DNA of 64,000 nt. It comes from Dipteris shenzhenensis. Its lineage: Eukaryota > Polypodiophyta > Polypodiopsida > Gleicheniales. Shown in pieces: positions 10,062 to 20,952 of the stretch (the first letter of the stretch is position 1; every line of letters begins with the position of its first letter). The translations under genes were made by a program, and so were the position numbers. The stretch lies in assembly GCA_047967505.1 (NCBI GenBank), contig CM106539.1, one strand, 5' to 3'. Under the pieces are notes generated by a model. It saw nothing but the letters and a program-made list of their open reading frames with translations, was not told the origin of the DNA and did not search any database.

Positions 10062-10470
10062 CTAAAGGTGGAAAGCCTTTTGCTTCTCAATTCATGTTGC
10101 CGATGGCATTCTCTTCTTTGCTTGATGTAGCTTGATGAATGATGCTTTGTTCTTCCTATGTCTTTAATGCTTTATGTGTCAATGCCATGTTCTATGATAT
10201 GGTCATCTCACGCACTTGTGCTTTCGGCATGCCTTTTGCATTAATGCGTTGCTTTACCATTTGTTGCAAAGGTCTTACCATGAGCTTTTTTTTGCTTCAA
10301 TGGTAGTGTCTAATTTCTAACAATGATTTTGACTTGACAAGCACGTAGAGTTTGAAAAGGCGATCACTTTTCCTTTTTGGAGTGTGTGCAAATTCTTCTT
10401 GTATTGCAAGTTATGGCTTGTTAAAGTTTTATGAAGAAGAGGGGCAAGTGATGATGTGGCAGAGGCTGTT
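10062..10470 (+). repeat. long direct repeat R1, copy 2
   Basis: Direct partner of 4674-5083 (see copy 1), similar over the whole length with scattered substitutions and short indels. The pair brackets a 5.0-kb region of nested LTRs and MITEs. Confidence 0.6.
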
Positions 10471-11450
10471 CACACACAGCTTACAAATTGTCTTAGGTGG
10501 CACTATGCCACGTGGTAGTATTTTAACCCAACTGAGTTAACCCAAGGCTAAGCAAACTTAACCATGGTCACATCTAATCCTAACACGTGTCATGGATGAT
10601 GTGGTAGACGAGGGTAAGGTAACTTAACCCAAGCTAACATACTAACCATAGATTTAACCCAAGGTCAATGTTGACCTAGGCTTACCTGCCACGTGTCCTA
10701 AGGCTCAACCTTAGAAATCAAAAACTTTGCAGGGAGCTTGGGGCAGTGTTGGCGATGGAGGCTGTCGGCTAGGCGGTTGCTGAGAGCATCGCACGTTGGA
10801 GATTTGGCTACAGAAGGTCATTTGAGCAACGTTTTGAGCCCTCTGTTCTCATCGAGATGTAGAGAGCTTGGATGAGACACCTTTGTTGAAGCTACCTTGA
10901 CGTTCGTTTGTGAGAGCAGAAGAGTGTAAAGGCTAGGACGCTTGTTTTGGCTTTGTTGCTAGCAAACCTTTTAAAGGTTGTGGTGCAAAAGCTAACAGCT
11001 CTACGAGAGTTGTCAACGGCTCTGCAAAACTGCATGTGAGTCATCCAACATAGTCAGATGGAGTCGCGGGTGCCTGGAGCTATCTGGTCGGATGTGTAGT
11101 CTCTGTGTGTGTCGTTCGAGGTAGTCGCAGTTTGGGGAGCCTTAGTTGTTTGCTTAGGGGTAGCCGACGAGAGGCACAGCTCTATCTTCATTAGAGGAGC
11201 TGTTGGAGCCGAGTTGTTGATGGCAGATGTACATGGCTGGCATAGGTCATTGTAGTTGGTCATTTAGAGAGTAAAAAGTGAGTCAGTAGAAGAGGGCAAG
11301 GCTAAGGACATGAACTAGGGGATGTCTAGAAGAGGGCACGGGTGTGGGGGGTTTTTGGCAGAATTTTGGCAGAGTTTAACTATATTTGTTTGCTATGGCG
11401 ATGACCCAGGGGATAGGGGGCCTGTTTATAGATTTCAGTATCCCTATGGC
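10471..11450. other. gene-less stretch
   Basis: No ORF with recognisable content. The first 200 bases contain repeated 'taaccca' motifs; the rest is G-rich and resembles the 5440-6200 region only loosely. Probably degraded retroelement untranslated DNA. Confidence 0.4.
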
Positions 11451-11454
11451 CGAG

Positions 11455-11705
11455 GGGATGGCATAAGGTGGTGGGGCATGGGGATAGAAGATAAGACGAT
11501 GATCGATGGGATGGGAACTATAGCAATGGTCGACGGAATAGAAACTAGGGCGACGAACCATGGGGTTGAGTGGAAGGCGATGATCGACGGGATAGAAGCA
11601 TGGCGACAACAATCGACACGATAGAAGTATGGCAATGGCCAACGGGATAGCAGTATGGCAATGGCCGACAGGATAGTAGTATGGAAACAGCCGTGGCGGG
11701 ATAGT
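11455..11705 (+). repeat. degenerate minisatellite, about 26-30 bp period
   Basis: About nine imperfect units around the core gatagnagtatggcaatggccgac. The last three are the most regular (starting near 11619, 11645 and 11671). Apparent reading frames across it on both strands are by-products of the repeat. Confidence 0.7.
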
Positions 11706-11787
11706 AGTTACCAAACTGAGAGAGGAGAAAAGTGAAGAAAAAGGAAGAAGGGGGAGGGTGGAAAGGACAGGGGATCTGGGAAGGGAA

Positions 11788-11835
11788 GTATAGGAGGAGA
11801 GAGAGAGAGAGAGAAGGGGGGGGGGGGGGGAAAGA
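11788..11835 (+). repeat. GA microsatellite followed by G-run
   Basis: A (GA)n tract of about 20 bases is followed by an almost unbroken G-run of about 14, then a purine-rich stretch. The whole 11.7-11.9 kb segment is purine-rich on the plus strand. Confidence 0.85.
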
Positions 11836-13200
11836 AAGAACGAAGGATAAAAGAAGGAAGGGAAAATGACTATGAAGGGGGTAGTTGTGAATGTGAGGTG
11901 TACGGATTAGGTGTGGGGTGGGGTGGACAACGTGCAAGAATTAAAAAAACATGTAATCGACATACTGACCATAATCACCTAGTTCTCACCATGAATGCGT
12001 GTGTGTGCTTGGGCATGGAGGAGACTTGTGAGCTGCAGGTGCATCGTGGTGATATGCCTACCACATAGACTCACCTAAACATGGACTTGATGAACATCGT
12101 GGTGATATGCCTACCGTACAGACTCACCTAGACATGGACTTGATGATCATGTGGAATGCGGTGGAGACGGATGTACACCGTCGCATAGCGCATTATTAGC
12201 CATGTAGAGCACGTGTCTAACTTGTGTCTCATTCTGGTTGCCAAAGGTGCATTGGCGTGGTGATGATCCTTTGTGGGGAGATCTTTTGTCATGGGATCTT
12301 GTGTGACTGCAACTGGCATGGAAACTTGCTCTTGTGGTTCCGTATCCCCTGCTACAATAGAGAGTTTATATTCGAGTAGTGCCGTGGTGATCATATCAGT
12401 GGAACGGCTTGCCCTTGAGCTTGGAGGAAGGTTCTTTGTAGTTCCCCTCATTCTAGGGGTCGATTCTTGTGTTTCTTCCTTGCTGTCCTTGGCGATCCTC
12501 ATGTTGTGTTGTACAATTCATGGTACTAGGGCACATCTGGGACATGGGGGTTTGTTTGTTGTGGTGGTAGGTTTGATGGTAGGTTCTTGTGGTACTGCAT
12601 CCACTGTTGACACAGGTTCTTGTGTTACTACCTTATGAACCCTTGCGTGTTGGGATTTGAGCTTGTGTACCCAGACGACCTACTAGACTTTGTAACTACC
12701 CTGGTTTTCCAAGAGCTTGGTGGCGATCCAACACAGGGATGATGTGGTTGGAGAGGTACTTTAGGGCCTAGGAGCCGAGGTGATGGATGGCATCATGTCC
12801 TCCTCTTAGGTGGCATTGCCCACGTTGGAGTCATCCTAGGGTGATCAGGGATCCATACTCTGCTTGGATCTTTTTGGGCCGCTAGTTGCTATTAAAGTAA
12901 TATTGAGCGCAGAAAATAGCTTCTTGTACCTAATGTTTATGGCATTCCTGAGTGGGCAACAGTAGTGGAGTAATTTGTGATTGTACCTGGCCGCCACCAC
13001 AGTTGGTTACCTATTCCTTTTGGAGTCGAACTTTCTTCAGAGGGTCGAGATCCTGAGTTTTAGAGGTGGCTGGAGCTTTGGGTCCACCTTCACTTAGAAC
13101 TTCCTTTCCCCCTGTTACATCATCCATAATCCCGGGAGTGTGGATATGATGAAGTGGGAAGCCAGGGGGCTCGACAGTGCAACGGTGGACATGCAAATTA
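11836..13200. other. stretch without an assignable gene
   Basis: A minus-strand frame between about 12640 and 12128 is open with one stop and has repeated Thr-Gln-Glu-Pro-Val-like wording (VVTQEPVSTVDAVPQEP; GDTEPQEQVSMPVAV), which could be a low-complexity linker of a decayed polyprotein. No domain can be named. The remainder shows nothing recognisable. Confidence 0.3.
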
Positions 13201-13209
13201 ATGCCTAGC

Positions 13210-13450
13210 ATTATAGAAGGATGCCAAGAGGGGTCAAAAGATTAAGGTCCTTTGAAAGGACACTTGGCATAAAAGGGGTCCACATGTCATGCACTGGGTT
13301 CAGGGGAGATTTCTAGAGACAGGCTCCATAAAGGAAGAAAACTAAGGGAACTAAAAGAGAGTTCACGTAGGAAGGAGTTTGAAGCTCTCTGATAATTGCG
13401 GCTGGGAGGACTGAGCAGAGAGAGAGCCCTCTTGCTCAGGAATCGTAACA
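13210..13450 (+). repeat. probable 5' LTR (3' part) of the gypsy element
   Basis: Ends in CA at 13449-13450, one base before a primer site. A cataaaagg TATA-like box lies about 13268. The left end cannot be placed from sequence alone, because no second copy is in the window. Confidence 0.5.
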
Positions 13451-13451
13451 T

Positions 13452-13463
13452 TGGTATCAGAGC
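13452..13463 (+). other. primer binding site (tRNA-iMet type)
   Basis: TGGTATCAGAGC in plus orientation, one base after the CA terminus. It lies 1.04 kb upstream of the gag start region and therefore plausibly primes the gypsy element at 14503-16840. Confidence 0.75.
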
Positions 13464-13906
13464 GTAAGGTTCAATGACGAATAGAAGGATGAAGATGCAA
13501 CAAACGCTTGAGCACTGCCCAAGGGTCAAAATCACCAACAGAGGCTACAGAGTGATTAATTGCAGTGTTGCACCGTCAGAGTTGGCTATCGGGAGTTAAG
13601 AGACTAGACTGCCTTCTCCAGTAGCTTGCGATTCAATTTGAAGGCATTGGAAACTAAGGCATGTCAGCTATGAAGATGGGGCATGTGCAAACTGAGACGT
13701 GTCAGACTGTTAGCTTTGATGCTGCGCTGCAACATGCTACTACTTAGATTCTCTGAGGACCTGCAAATTGTTGCACAGTGAATTTGTCACCTGCATATCG
13801 GGCCACCTGCTGCCTACATATAGAAGGAAGTACTCGAAGGAGCTGCGATCTAGAGATGGTAGACTGAATCAAGTACGGGGCGCACATTGCAACTTCTACC
13901 AAAGTG

Positions 13907-14012
13907 ATCAAAGAAGAGAACGGGGCATGCATTGCAACCTTCAATCAAAGCATTTGATAATCAAAGAAGAGAACGGGGCACGCATCGCAACCTTCAATCA
14001 AAGCTTTTGATA
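13907..14012 (+). repeat. 53-bp tandem duplication in leader
   Basis: Two nearly identical 53-bp units (start atcaaagaagagaacggggc at 13907 and 13960), preceded by a degenerate third unit from about 13877. It lies in the leader between primer site and gag. Confidence 0.8.
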
Positions 14013-15328
14013 GTAACTCCCATGCGCATACACAGAGACTGACAGAGTGACACAGAAATTCATTTAGAGCCACGTCATTCAAAGGTTCTCCAAGCTTTGA
14101 AAAAAGCCACCTCACTCTTCTTCTTTTTTACCCCTCTCATCTCTAAGATTCCTTTTTCCACTACCAAGGACTAAAGAGCTATTTTATCTTTCCTAAAGGC
14201 CCCTAACTCTCCTAATGTCCTTAGCCTCACCGAATTCAAAGCAGAAGATTGAAGCGATGACTTTGAGATAGAAGAAAGCGGAAGAGGCTGGAATTAAAAA
14301 AAGATTTTGGGGATCGAGTTCGAGGAAAGTGAAGGCGAGATCAACAATTAAAGAAAACAGAGTCCGTGAATCAAAGAAAGCGAGACGACTTCAAAGATAA
14401 ATCCAATGCCTCAAACAAATACAAGGAAAGTGGGCATCACATTTTTCTCTCTAATATAAAGTGCTTTGCGTTATAATTTCTAGAAAATATATGTCTTTAT
14501 AATGACCACTCCAGAAAGGGATGGTATGATTAGGGAGGCCTAGGAAAGGGCTAGAAAGGGAAAAGCTTTAGTCAGAGAGGAAACACATGAGGAGGTACAA
14601 ACTGAAAATCAAGAGGATAATGTGGAAATGGAGGATATTGATTATGGTGATTATGGAATTCCGTATACGGAATTCACTAAACTTGAAACTCGAACGCAAA
14701 ATATAGAAACACAGTTAGGAGTTATCAGTGAAACATTAAAAACCCTAGTTGAAGCTATAACTAAGATAGCCGATTCTCAATTAGTATCTCTCAGTAAAAA
14801 ATCACCGATTCCTCCTAATCAAGTTGAGAGGGCTACCTCTCGACTTAGAGAAACATCAAACATTCTTAAGGACTTAAAACCGCCAATTTTCAATGGGGAA
14901 GAAAAGGAGCATAATAAAAATTTGATTAATACGTTCTTGCAAAAATGGCAAGACTTCCACCAACTCAGGAATACACCTCTTGAAAATCAAGTCATGGAAG
15001 CAAGTCTTTCCCTTGGAAATAAAGCCTATAAATGGTGGATAAGCCTTAGGGAGAGTGATAGAATTCCTAGATATTGGACTGAGTTTGAACAAGCCTTCCT
15101 AAAAGAGTTTTTATCGAAAAATGAATTAGAAAGAGCGTGGGAGGCTTGGGACAATTGCACTATGGTTAAAAACACTCTAGTCCAGTACATAGTGAACTAT
15201 AGGGAGGCAGTCCTTAAGTTGAAAGGAATTGATGAATTCCAAAAGATAAGGGTTTCGTGAGAGGTCTCAAAGACACTTATAAGGTTGAGGTGAAAAGAAA
15301 TTCTCCAAAAACCTTTGAGGAAGCCATT

Positions 15329-15424
15329 ACGATGATACGATGGGGAAATTCAGAGTTGGAACTTCAGAGCAAATATACGATGATACGATGGGGAAATTCA
15401 GAGTTGGAACTTCAGAGCAAACGG
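15329..15424 (+). repeat. 48-bp in-frame tandem duplication in gag
   Basis: Two 48-bp units encode TMIRWGNSELELQSKY and TMIRWGNSELELQSKR (16 residues each), so the duplication preserved the frame. Near-identity of the units indicates a recent event relative to the rest of the decay. Confidence 0.9.
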
Positions 15425-15921
15425 TTTTGTTCCAAAGTTCAATAAATTTTCCAATTTGAAAAGGATAGGGCACTTTAAGAAGGAGGTTCCTCAGGCACCA
15501 CCTAAGAAACCTCAAACACAAAATTATCCTCTATTGAAGAAAGAGGATTATGAAAGGGCCAGGCAAGAAAATCTTTGCTTCAAATGTCTGGGCAAAGACC
15601 ATGCTGCTTGGAACTGCCCTAAAAATAAACCAGCGGGAGCTAAAGCCCCAAATAGACATCCACAAAGACAAGTGCAAGTGTTGCCACTTAATGGTACTGA
15701 AAAGTACACTGAGGTAGAGGTCTATCATGAGGATAGCACCCACATGTGTTGTCTATCATCGGCAATGTGGCAGACCACCTTTGGTCCTCATGATTTAATG
15801 AGGATGCATGGAAAAATTAAGGGGCAAAGAGTAAGAGTGATGGTCAATGATAGTGCAACACATAATTTCTTAAACTACTTGTTCGTTAAGAAATTGAAAT
15901 TGCGTGAGAATCCCAGTACCC

Positions 15922-15996
15922 ATGATAAAAAAGTTTGGGACACCATGATACATGTGAAGGGCAATGATAAAAAAGTTTGGGACACCATGATACATG
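15922..15996 (+). repeat. 42-bp in-frame tandem duplication in protease region
   Basis: Units begin at 15922 and 15964 and encode DKKVWDTMIHVKGN then DKKVWDTMIHGIEV: 14 residues, frame-preserving. It lies just after the protease active-site motif. Confidence 0.9.
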
Positions 15997-16865
15997 GTAT
16001 AGAGGTGGATATTCAAGGCTATCAGGATGCCTTGGATTTCCAAATCATGCATCTCGACCGAACAGATGTAGAGAATGGCTGTATAGTCTTGGGCATAGCC
16101 TACAAAGGAGTTATCTTAGTAACTCCATTATGTTTGAAAAAGAGGGAGTCTTCCAGATTCAAGGAGAACATGATGTGCCTAACTCTCCTCTTATTTGTTC
16201 GTTGGAATTGGAACGACTACTACACCAAGAAGAATGTGAGGTATATCTTTGTGAACTTACTTTTATTGGTGATTTTATGTCTTCTGCATCGGAAAGAAGT
16301 AATGTTGTTTTTGATAATGTTAAAAAGTATAAATCTTCTTTCAATGATTTAATGTTTCAATTTAAAGATGTTTTTCCGTCTGATTTACCTGATGGTTTAC
16401 CTCCTGAGAGAGAAGTAGATCATAAAATAGATTTAATTCCTGGATCTACCCCTGTTTGTAAACCCCCCTATGGGCTTAGTCAAATGGAGGAATGTGAGGT
16501 CGAAAGATAGTTAACGAAATATCTTAGGAAGGGCCAAATCCAAACAAGTAACTCACCTTGGTTTGCACCAGTTGTACTGGTAAAGAAAAAGGATGGTACT
16601 ATGCGTTTATGCATAGATTACCGAGCACTAAATAAAATCACCATAAAAAATAAGTATCCTATGCCTCGCATTGATGAGCTCTTTGATCAATTGCAAGGGG
16701 CAAAATACTTTACTAAAATTGATTTAAGATCAGGATATCACCAAGTACGAATTAGGGAAGAGGATGTTCCTAAGTACTAGGTATGGGCATTATCAATTTA
16801 AAGTAATGCCATTTGGAAATGCACTAGAAAAAATTCCAACATATCAATTAACTCATTGATTTTAA

Positions 16866-18198
16866 AGGATCAACAACTTCATCAACTTTCCTTCTGTACT
16901 TTGGAATTGTATTTTTCAAAGCATCACTATATTCTCTCAAATTCCTAGAATTATCATATGGATTCGACAAAGCATCAAAATCAACCTGTACTTGACAATT
17001 AGAGCTTCGACCATAAGACTTAAATGCATCTAGTACCTAACATAACAACATCGATTGGAACATTGCATAACATTATCCTACTCACTGCAGTACTTTGCAA
17101 ACTCCGGTTAGACACATTGGAGACCTCCAATCCACAGGTACTTATCATATCACACACAATAGACCCCAAAATCTTTCTCCCAATGCGATTTCTATTGTAC
17201 CACACCTGTTGTACAAATAGAAACAAACAATCACACAAAACACCAAAAAGCCAAAAGATCCGAAATAACACAAATTCACAGAACCTTACGTAACACGAGG
17301 ATCACACATTTGTTGGAGAAAAAGAAACTTTCAGTTAACATCATGATCCTCTTCACAACGAACAGGCAAATGCTTTACATATTGATAGTAAGTCGTAAGA
17401 ACATTAACCCCCCAAACATGAACTACAAGATGAAGATCCTCGTCCTTATGATGTGTGAAAATCCACCTTATAATTCTTTGATAATCTCTCATTGTACCTA
17501 CAAACTAGAAACACGTAAACAAACATGCAACAGAAAGTACTCAAACACAACAAAAAAAAACACCAAAAAGATAAGACATACTCCATGAACTCCCCCAAAG
17601 AACCCCATCCAATTACAAAATCACTTCTCTCCAGCATGTAAAGCTTAGCAGTGGGGAATCGAGATAGACAGTAAAACACACAAAGTCTTCGTAACCCCCT
17701 TGGAGAACCTATATCGAAATCAACATTCCAAACCTATGACAGATCTATTTGGAACTGCTCTCAAACACCCTTGCCTCACCGAACACGTAATAGCAACAAC
17801 CATCACCTTTTGGCTAGCACTAAAAATCGAATTCACACATTAAGTGGAACTTCTGCCACACCAAAAAGCGAGATATGCATCTCGCGCTCCTTACGAACTA
17901 TCCCCCCAAAGTACCAGAACACGTTCATTAAGTTCTTTGGAGGGTAAAGCCTCCCATCCAACTTTAGAACTTGAGGGAAAACCACTTGCAAATCTTTGAA
18001 CTGAATCTTCACAAACCCCTCTCCTCCTCCACTCATAAAACCTACTTCTCGCTCAAGAATCTTAGGTTCTAACTTCTCCCCACCCTTAGACACCTCAGGC
18101 ACAATATCTTGATCCGAATTGAGAAATGGAACACCAGGATGAAAAAGTCTTGGGGAACCGGCACATGCAAGCACGACTCCAATAGAATTAAGTTCCAA
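16866..18198 (-). pseudogene. DUF3504 / Crypton-derived tyrosine-recombinase-like gene, broken
   Basis: Read on the minus strand in several frames, this region gives the landmarks of ZMYM/QRICH1-type DUF3504 proteins in order. An N-terminal core-binding-like segment DGRLYPPKNLMNVFW lies at about 17958-17914. A GWGSLGEFMEY segment is near 17590. A YYQYVKHLPV...FLFLQQM linker is near 17380-17310. Then comes VWYNRNRIGRKILGSIVCDM (from 17205), followed by NRSLQSTAVSRIM and VPIDVVM. In another frame LDAFKSYGRSS follows (about 17030-17000), ending at a stop near 16866. An intron-like GTAAGG...CAG (17289-17206) interrupts it. Family knowledge: the catalytic core carries Asn-His-Ser-Leu-Arg and Gly-His-Arg. 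Here the first is N-R-S-L-Q and the second is missing at a frame break, so recombinase activity is unlikely. It lies 560 bp upstream of, and divergent from, the PPR gene. Alternatives: a decayed domesticated gene, or a dead Crypton-like transposon. An ORF-rich extension to 18724 is hydrophobic and not convincing. Confidence 0.55.
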
Positions 18199-18759
18199 GA
18201 GGGTAACATTTCCACAAAAAGGAACATAAATGGAATCATCACTAGCACAGCACTCAATGACGGCATCTTAGCCATCACAGCAACACAATAGAAAGACGCA
18301 TCACAAAGATCAACACAAAGACACAGCTGACATGCAACGCCAAAGCGAAGAAGCAGCACAACGAGTAGCAAAGACACAGCAACGCAAAGAAGCACCGAAA
18401 TGCACAACCACCCCATCGCCGGATATACACCACAACCGCAAAGCGACTAGATGAGAAGTAGGAGAGGTGCAACTCCACTACGACCAATTGAGAAGCAAAC
18501 GCAGCAATGGACGAATGGAGCAGCAACGGAAGTTTGCAGCAGGAAAGACGTTCCAATCGCGCACCAACGAACAAATGGACCGACGAGCTCAGCACCAATA
18601 AACGAATGATACGCAGCATATTCAATGCACCAAAATCGAAGGGCAACCAAATAACGCCATCACTGGTAGTGCAGTTGCATTTCAAACCGGCACGCTGCAG
18701 GTTAGTGCACAGCATTCCTCCCATGGAAGTGTCTTTTACGACTATTCCTCTAGCTTAGA

Positions 18760-20190
18760 ATGGTGCCCCCCTTGAAAGAGGCTCTGGATTGGCTCGAGCA
18801 TCAGCGCTTTCAGGTTCGCTTTTCGGTCTATGCCTTCCTCATACGTCAGTGCGGTAACTCAAAGGCTCTCACAGATGGTAGACGGGTGCACGATCACATT
18901 CTCCGATTCGGGAATTATCGAGACAGGTTTCTAGGGAACCTTCTTGTTGAAATGTATGGTAAGTGTGAGGCGTTGGGGGCCGCACGTTCCGTGTTCAACC
19001 ACATGAACGAACGGAACGTGTTCTCCTGGACGATCATAATTTCATTATATGCCCAACGTGGGCATGGCAAGGAGGCGTTTCAACTCTTCTGTCAAATGCA
19101 GCGGGAGGGGTTCAAACCCAACGATTTCACCTTCAGCACCATTCTTGGAACATGTGGCTCCCCTGCAGCTTTAGCCATGGGTAAGGTGATCCATCGTTGT
19201 GCTATAAACTCTGGATTTGAGCCACAGGTTGTTGTCGGGACTGCCCTTGTCCACATGTACAGCAAGTGTGGAAGTGTGGAAGAGGCACGGAGGGTATTTG
19301 ACAAGCTGCATTTGAAAAACGTGATTTCATGGACTGCCATGATCGCAGCATATGCCCAGCATGGAGATGGAAAAGAGGCATTAAGGCTTTTCACGCAAAT
19401 GCAGCAGGAAGGGCTGAAGCCGAACAATTTCACCTTCAGCACCATACTGAATGCATGTGTAGGTCTTACAAACTTAGAAGAGGGTAGGCATATCCATGCT
19501 ATATTTGCAGATAGTGAGGTGGATTCTGATGTTATTTTGGAAACTGCCCTCGTCAATATGTACAGCAAATGTGGGAGTCTAGAAGATGCACGGAGAGTGT
19601 TTGATAGGATGCAACAGCGAAATGTAGTTGCATGGAATGTTATGATTGCTTCATACGCCCAGTTTGGGCATGGCAAGGGGGCTTTAAAACTCTTTAGAGA
19701 AATGCAGGAGATCAACGTGAGACCAGATGATGCTACTTTTGTCAGTGTGTGCTCTGCATGCAGTCATGGAGGTCTAGTTGATGAAGGGTGTGGCTATTTT
19801 GTTTCCATGACCGAGCTGTATGAGCTGAAACCACGAGTGGAGCACTACACGATCATGATTGACCTATTTGGGCGCGCTGGAAGGTTAGAAGAGGCAGAGG
19901 ACGTCATCAAGAAAATGCCAATGCAAGCAGATGCTGCTGTATGGTTGGCCTTGCTTGGTGCTTGCAAGGTACATGGTGATGCACATCGAGCAAAACGAAT
20001 AGCTGAGCTCATAGTGCAGTTGGATCCAGAAAATGCTGCACCCTACTTGATGTTGTTACACATTTATGCAGGAGATGGGAGGTCTGATGATGTCACAAAA
20101 GTGAGGAAAGATATGGCGGTCAGGCAGGAGATGCAGCTACTGTGCAATTTTCTTGAGATCAAGCAAAATGCACTTGAAGCTGAAGAATGA
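18760..20190 (+). CDS. PLS-type pentatricopeptide repeat protein
   Basis: An intronless 476-residue ORF and an apparently intact host gene. PPR proteins bind organellar RNA in a sequence-specific way; PLS-class members mostly act in C-to-U editing or processing. The repeats are clear. MYGKC..LGAARSVFNHM (residues 65-82) is followed by RNVFSWTIIISLYAQRG..EAFQLFCQM, FKPNDFTFSTIL (118-129), MYSKCGSVEEARRVFDKL (166-183), ISWTAMIAAYAQ, LKPNNFTFSTIL (219-230), MYSKCGSLEDARRVFDRM, AWNVMIASYAQFG, VRPDDATF, and a VEHYTIMIDLFGRAGRLEEAE block (360-380). The end keeps an E1-like motif (APYLMLLHIYAGDGRSDDV, 427-445), then CNFLEI where E2 usually reads C-S-W-I-E-V. It stops at 476 with no E+ or DYW domain. 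The start is the first ATG after an in-frame stop at 18751-18753. No obvious transit peptide: the first 20 residues are mixed-charge, so the true start or targeting is uncertain. Confidence 0.93.
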   Translation: MVPPLKEALDWLEHQRFQVRFSVYAFLIRQCGNSKALTDGRRVHDHILRFGNYRDRFLGNLLVEMYGKCEALGAARSVFNHMNERNVFSWTIIISLYAQRGHGKEAFQLFCQMQREGFKPNDFTFSTILGTCGSPAALAMGKVIHRCAINSGFEPQVVVGTALVHMYSKCGSVEEARRVFDKLHLKNVISWTAMIAAYAQHGDGKEALRLFTQMQQEGLKPNNFTFSTILNACVGLTNLEEGRHIHAIFADSEVDSDVILETALVNMYSKCGSLEDARRVFDRMQQRNVVAWNVMIASYAQFGHGKGALKLFREMQEINVRPDDATFVSVCSACSHGGLVDEGCGYFVSMTELYELKPRVEHYTIMIDLFGRAGRLEEAEDVIKKMPMQADAAVWLALLGACKVHGDAHRAKRIAELIVQLDPENAAPYLMLLHIYAGDGRSDDVTKVRKDMAVRQEMQLLCNFLEIKQNALEAEE

Positions 20191-20768
20191 AGTCAAAGGG
20201 GACTTTTAGATCTAGTGTGGAGAGGGCACAAGACACATGCCTCTGGGTCTTTTGCTTTCTGACAGTAGTCACCCGCAGTTCTTAAAGGTGCCAGTATTTG
20301 GCTTTGTTTGGTAATTGCAATGTGCACAATCTGTAGTGATATGCAGATCGAGGAATTGGCTTTAAAATGGCTGATTTGGAACCTCAGTAATGTACTTTTG
20401 ATGGACAACAAGCTATCATGATGGTGTAACTCTGGACTCATCATCTACAATGGGCTTAAACTGAGTTTTCTAGAACTCTTTGGAATCGTGATACTTGTTC
20501 CAAATTTCTGGGAGGCAAGCATCGGATTGACGGGAAGGTTGTAACTTGTACAATCGATGTTGAATTCACAATATGCCATTTCCTGATTGTTTTTGCTCAG
20601 GGAAGTTCTCAATACCCCTCCAGGGACGTTCTTTGCTCAAGGGATGTTCTCAATCACTTCTCATACAGCTAAAAATCTGACCCCATGTGACCACCATAAG
20701 CGCTGGGCTTGGTCTGTAGTCTGATTTCTTGGCCATCCAAAAATAAAAGGCTTCTCTTATTCCAGGGT
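20191..20768 (+). other. 3' flank of PPR gene
   Basis: Non-coding and AT-moderate. No canonical AATAAA seen. It probably contains the 3' UTR; nothing else recognised. Confidence 0.4.
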
Positions 20769-20952
20769 GTGGATATTCTTGTCGTATACTGGGTAACCAA
20801 TTTTGCTGAGTTAAGATTGGGGTTCTTGAAAGCAATTGGGTGCCTAATGCTCAACAAGGTGGATATTCTTGTCGTATACTGGCCAGGTAACCAATTTTGC
20901 TGAGTTAAGCTTGGGGTTCTCGAAAGCAATTGGGTGCGTAATGCTAAACAAG
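20769..20952 (+). repeat. 90-bp tandem duplication
   Basis: Two units start gtggatattcttgtcgta at 20769 and 20859. The second has a short ccag insertion and a few substitutions. A third unit begins and stops after about 8 bases. Non-coding. Confidence 0.85.

Larger units (their letters stand above)
14503..16840 (+). pseudogene. Ty3/gypsy gag-protease-RT, truncated
   Basis: A plus-strand retrotransposon polyprotein broken by stops and frameshifts. ATG at 14503 opens gag (MTTPERDGMIREA, then a stop at a probable former Gln). The gag body has a retrotrans_gag-like region (WWISLRESDRIPRYWTEFEQ). A perfect CCHC zinc knuckle follows, CFKCLGKDHAAWNC at 15576-15617. The protease has MVNDSATHNFLN, with the usual Asp-Ser-Gly changed to Asp-Ser-Ala. 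RT starts near 16400 and keeps [20 protein letters not shown] and [15 protein letters not shown], including the first catalytic Asp. It frameshifts near 16780 (VMPFG) and ends about 16840, before the YxDD box. RNase H, integrase and 3' LTR are absent. Two in-frame tandem duplications lie inside it. The preceding LTR and primer site at 13.45 kb fit the same element. Confidence 0.85.

Noticed and set aside
11376-11937. Overlapping ORFs on both strands
   Set aside because: Open frames arise from a 26-30-bp minisatellite and a purine-rich tract.
12273-12638. 121-codon plus-strand ORF as a secreted Cys-rich protein
   Set aside because: No recognisable domain; the antisense frame is equally open and repetitive.
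18275-18724. 149-codon minus-strand ORF as N-terminus of the DUF3504 gene
   Set aside because: Very hydrophobic, Cys/Leu-rich and without family motifs; probably chance.
19092-19715. 207-codon minus-strand ORF
   Set aside because: It is the antisense shadow of the PPR gene; the sense protein has clear PPR motifs.
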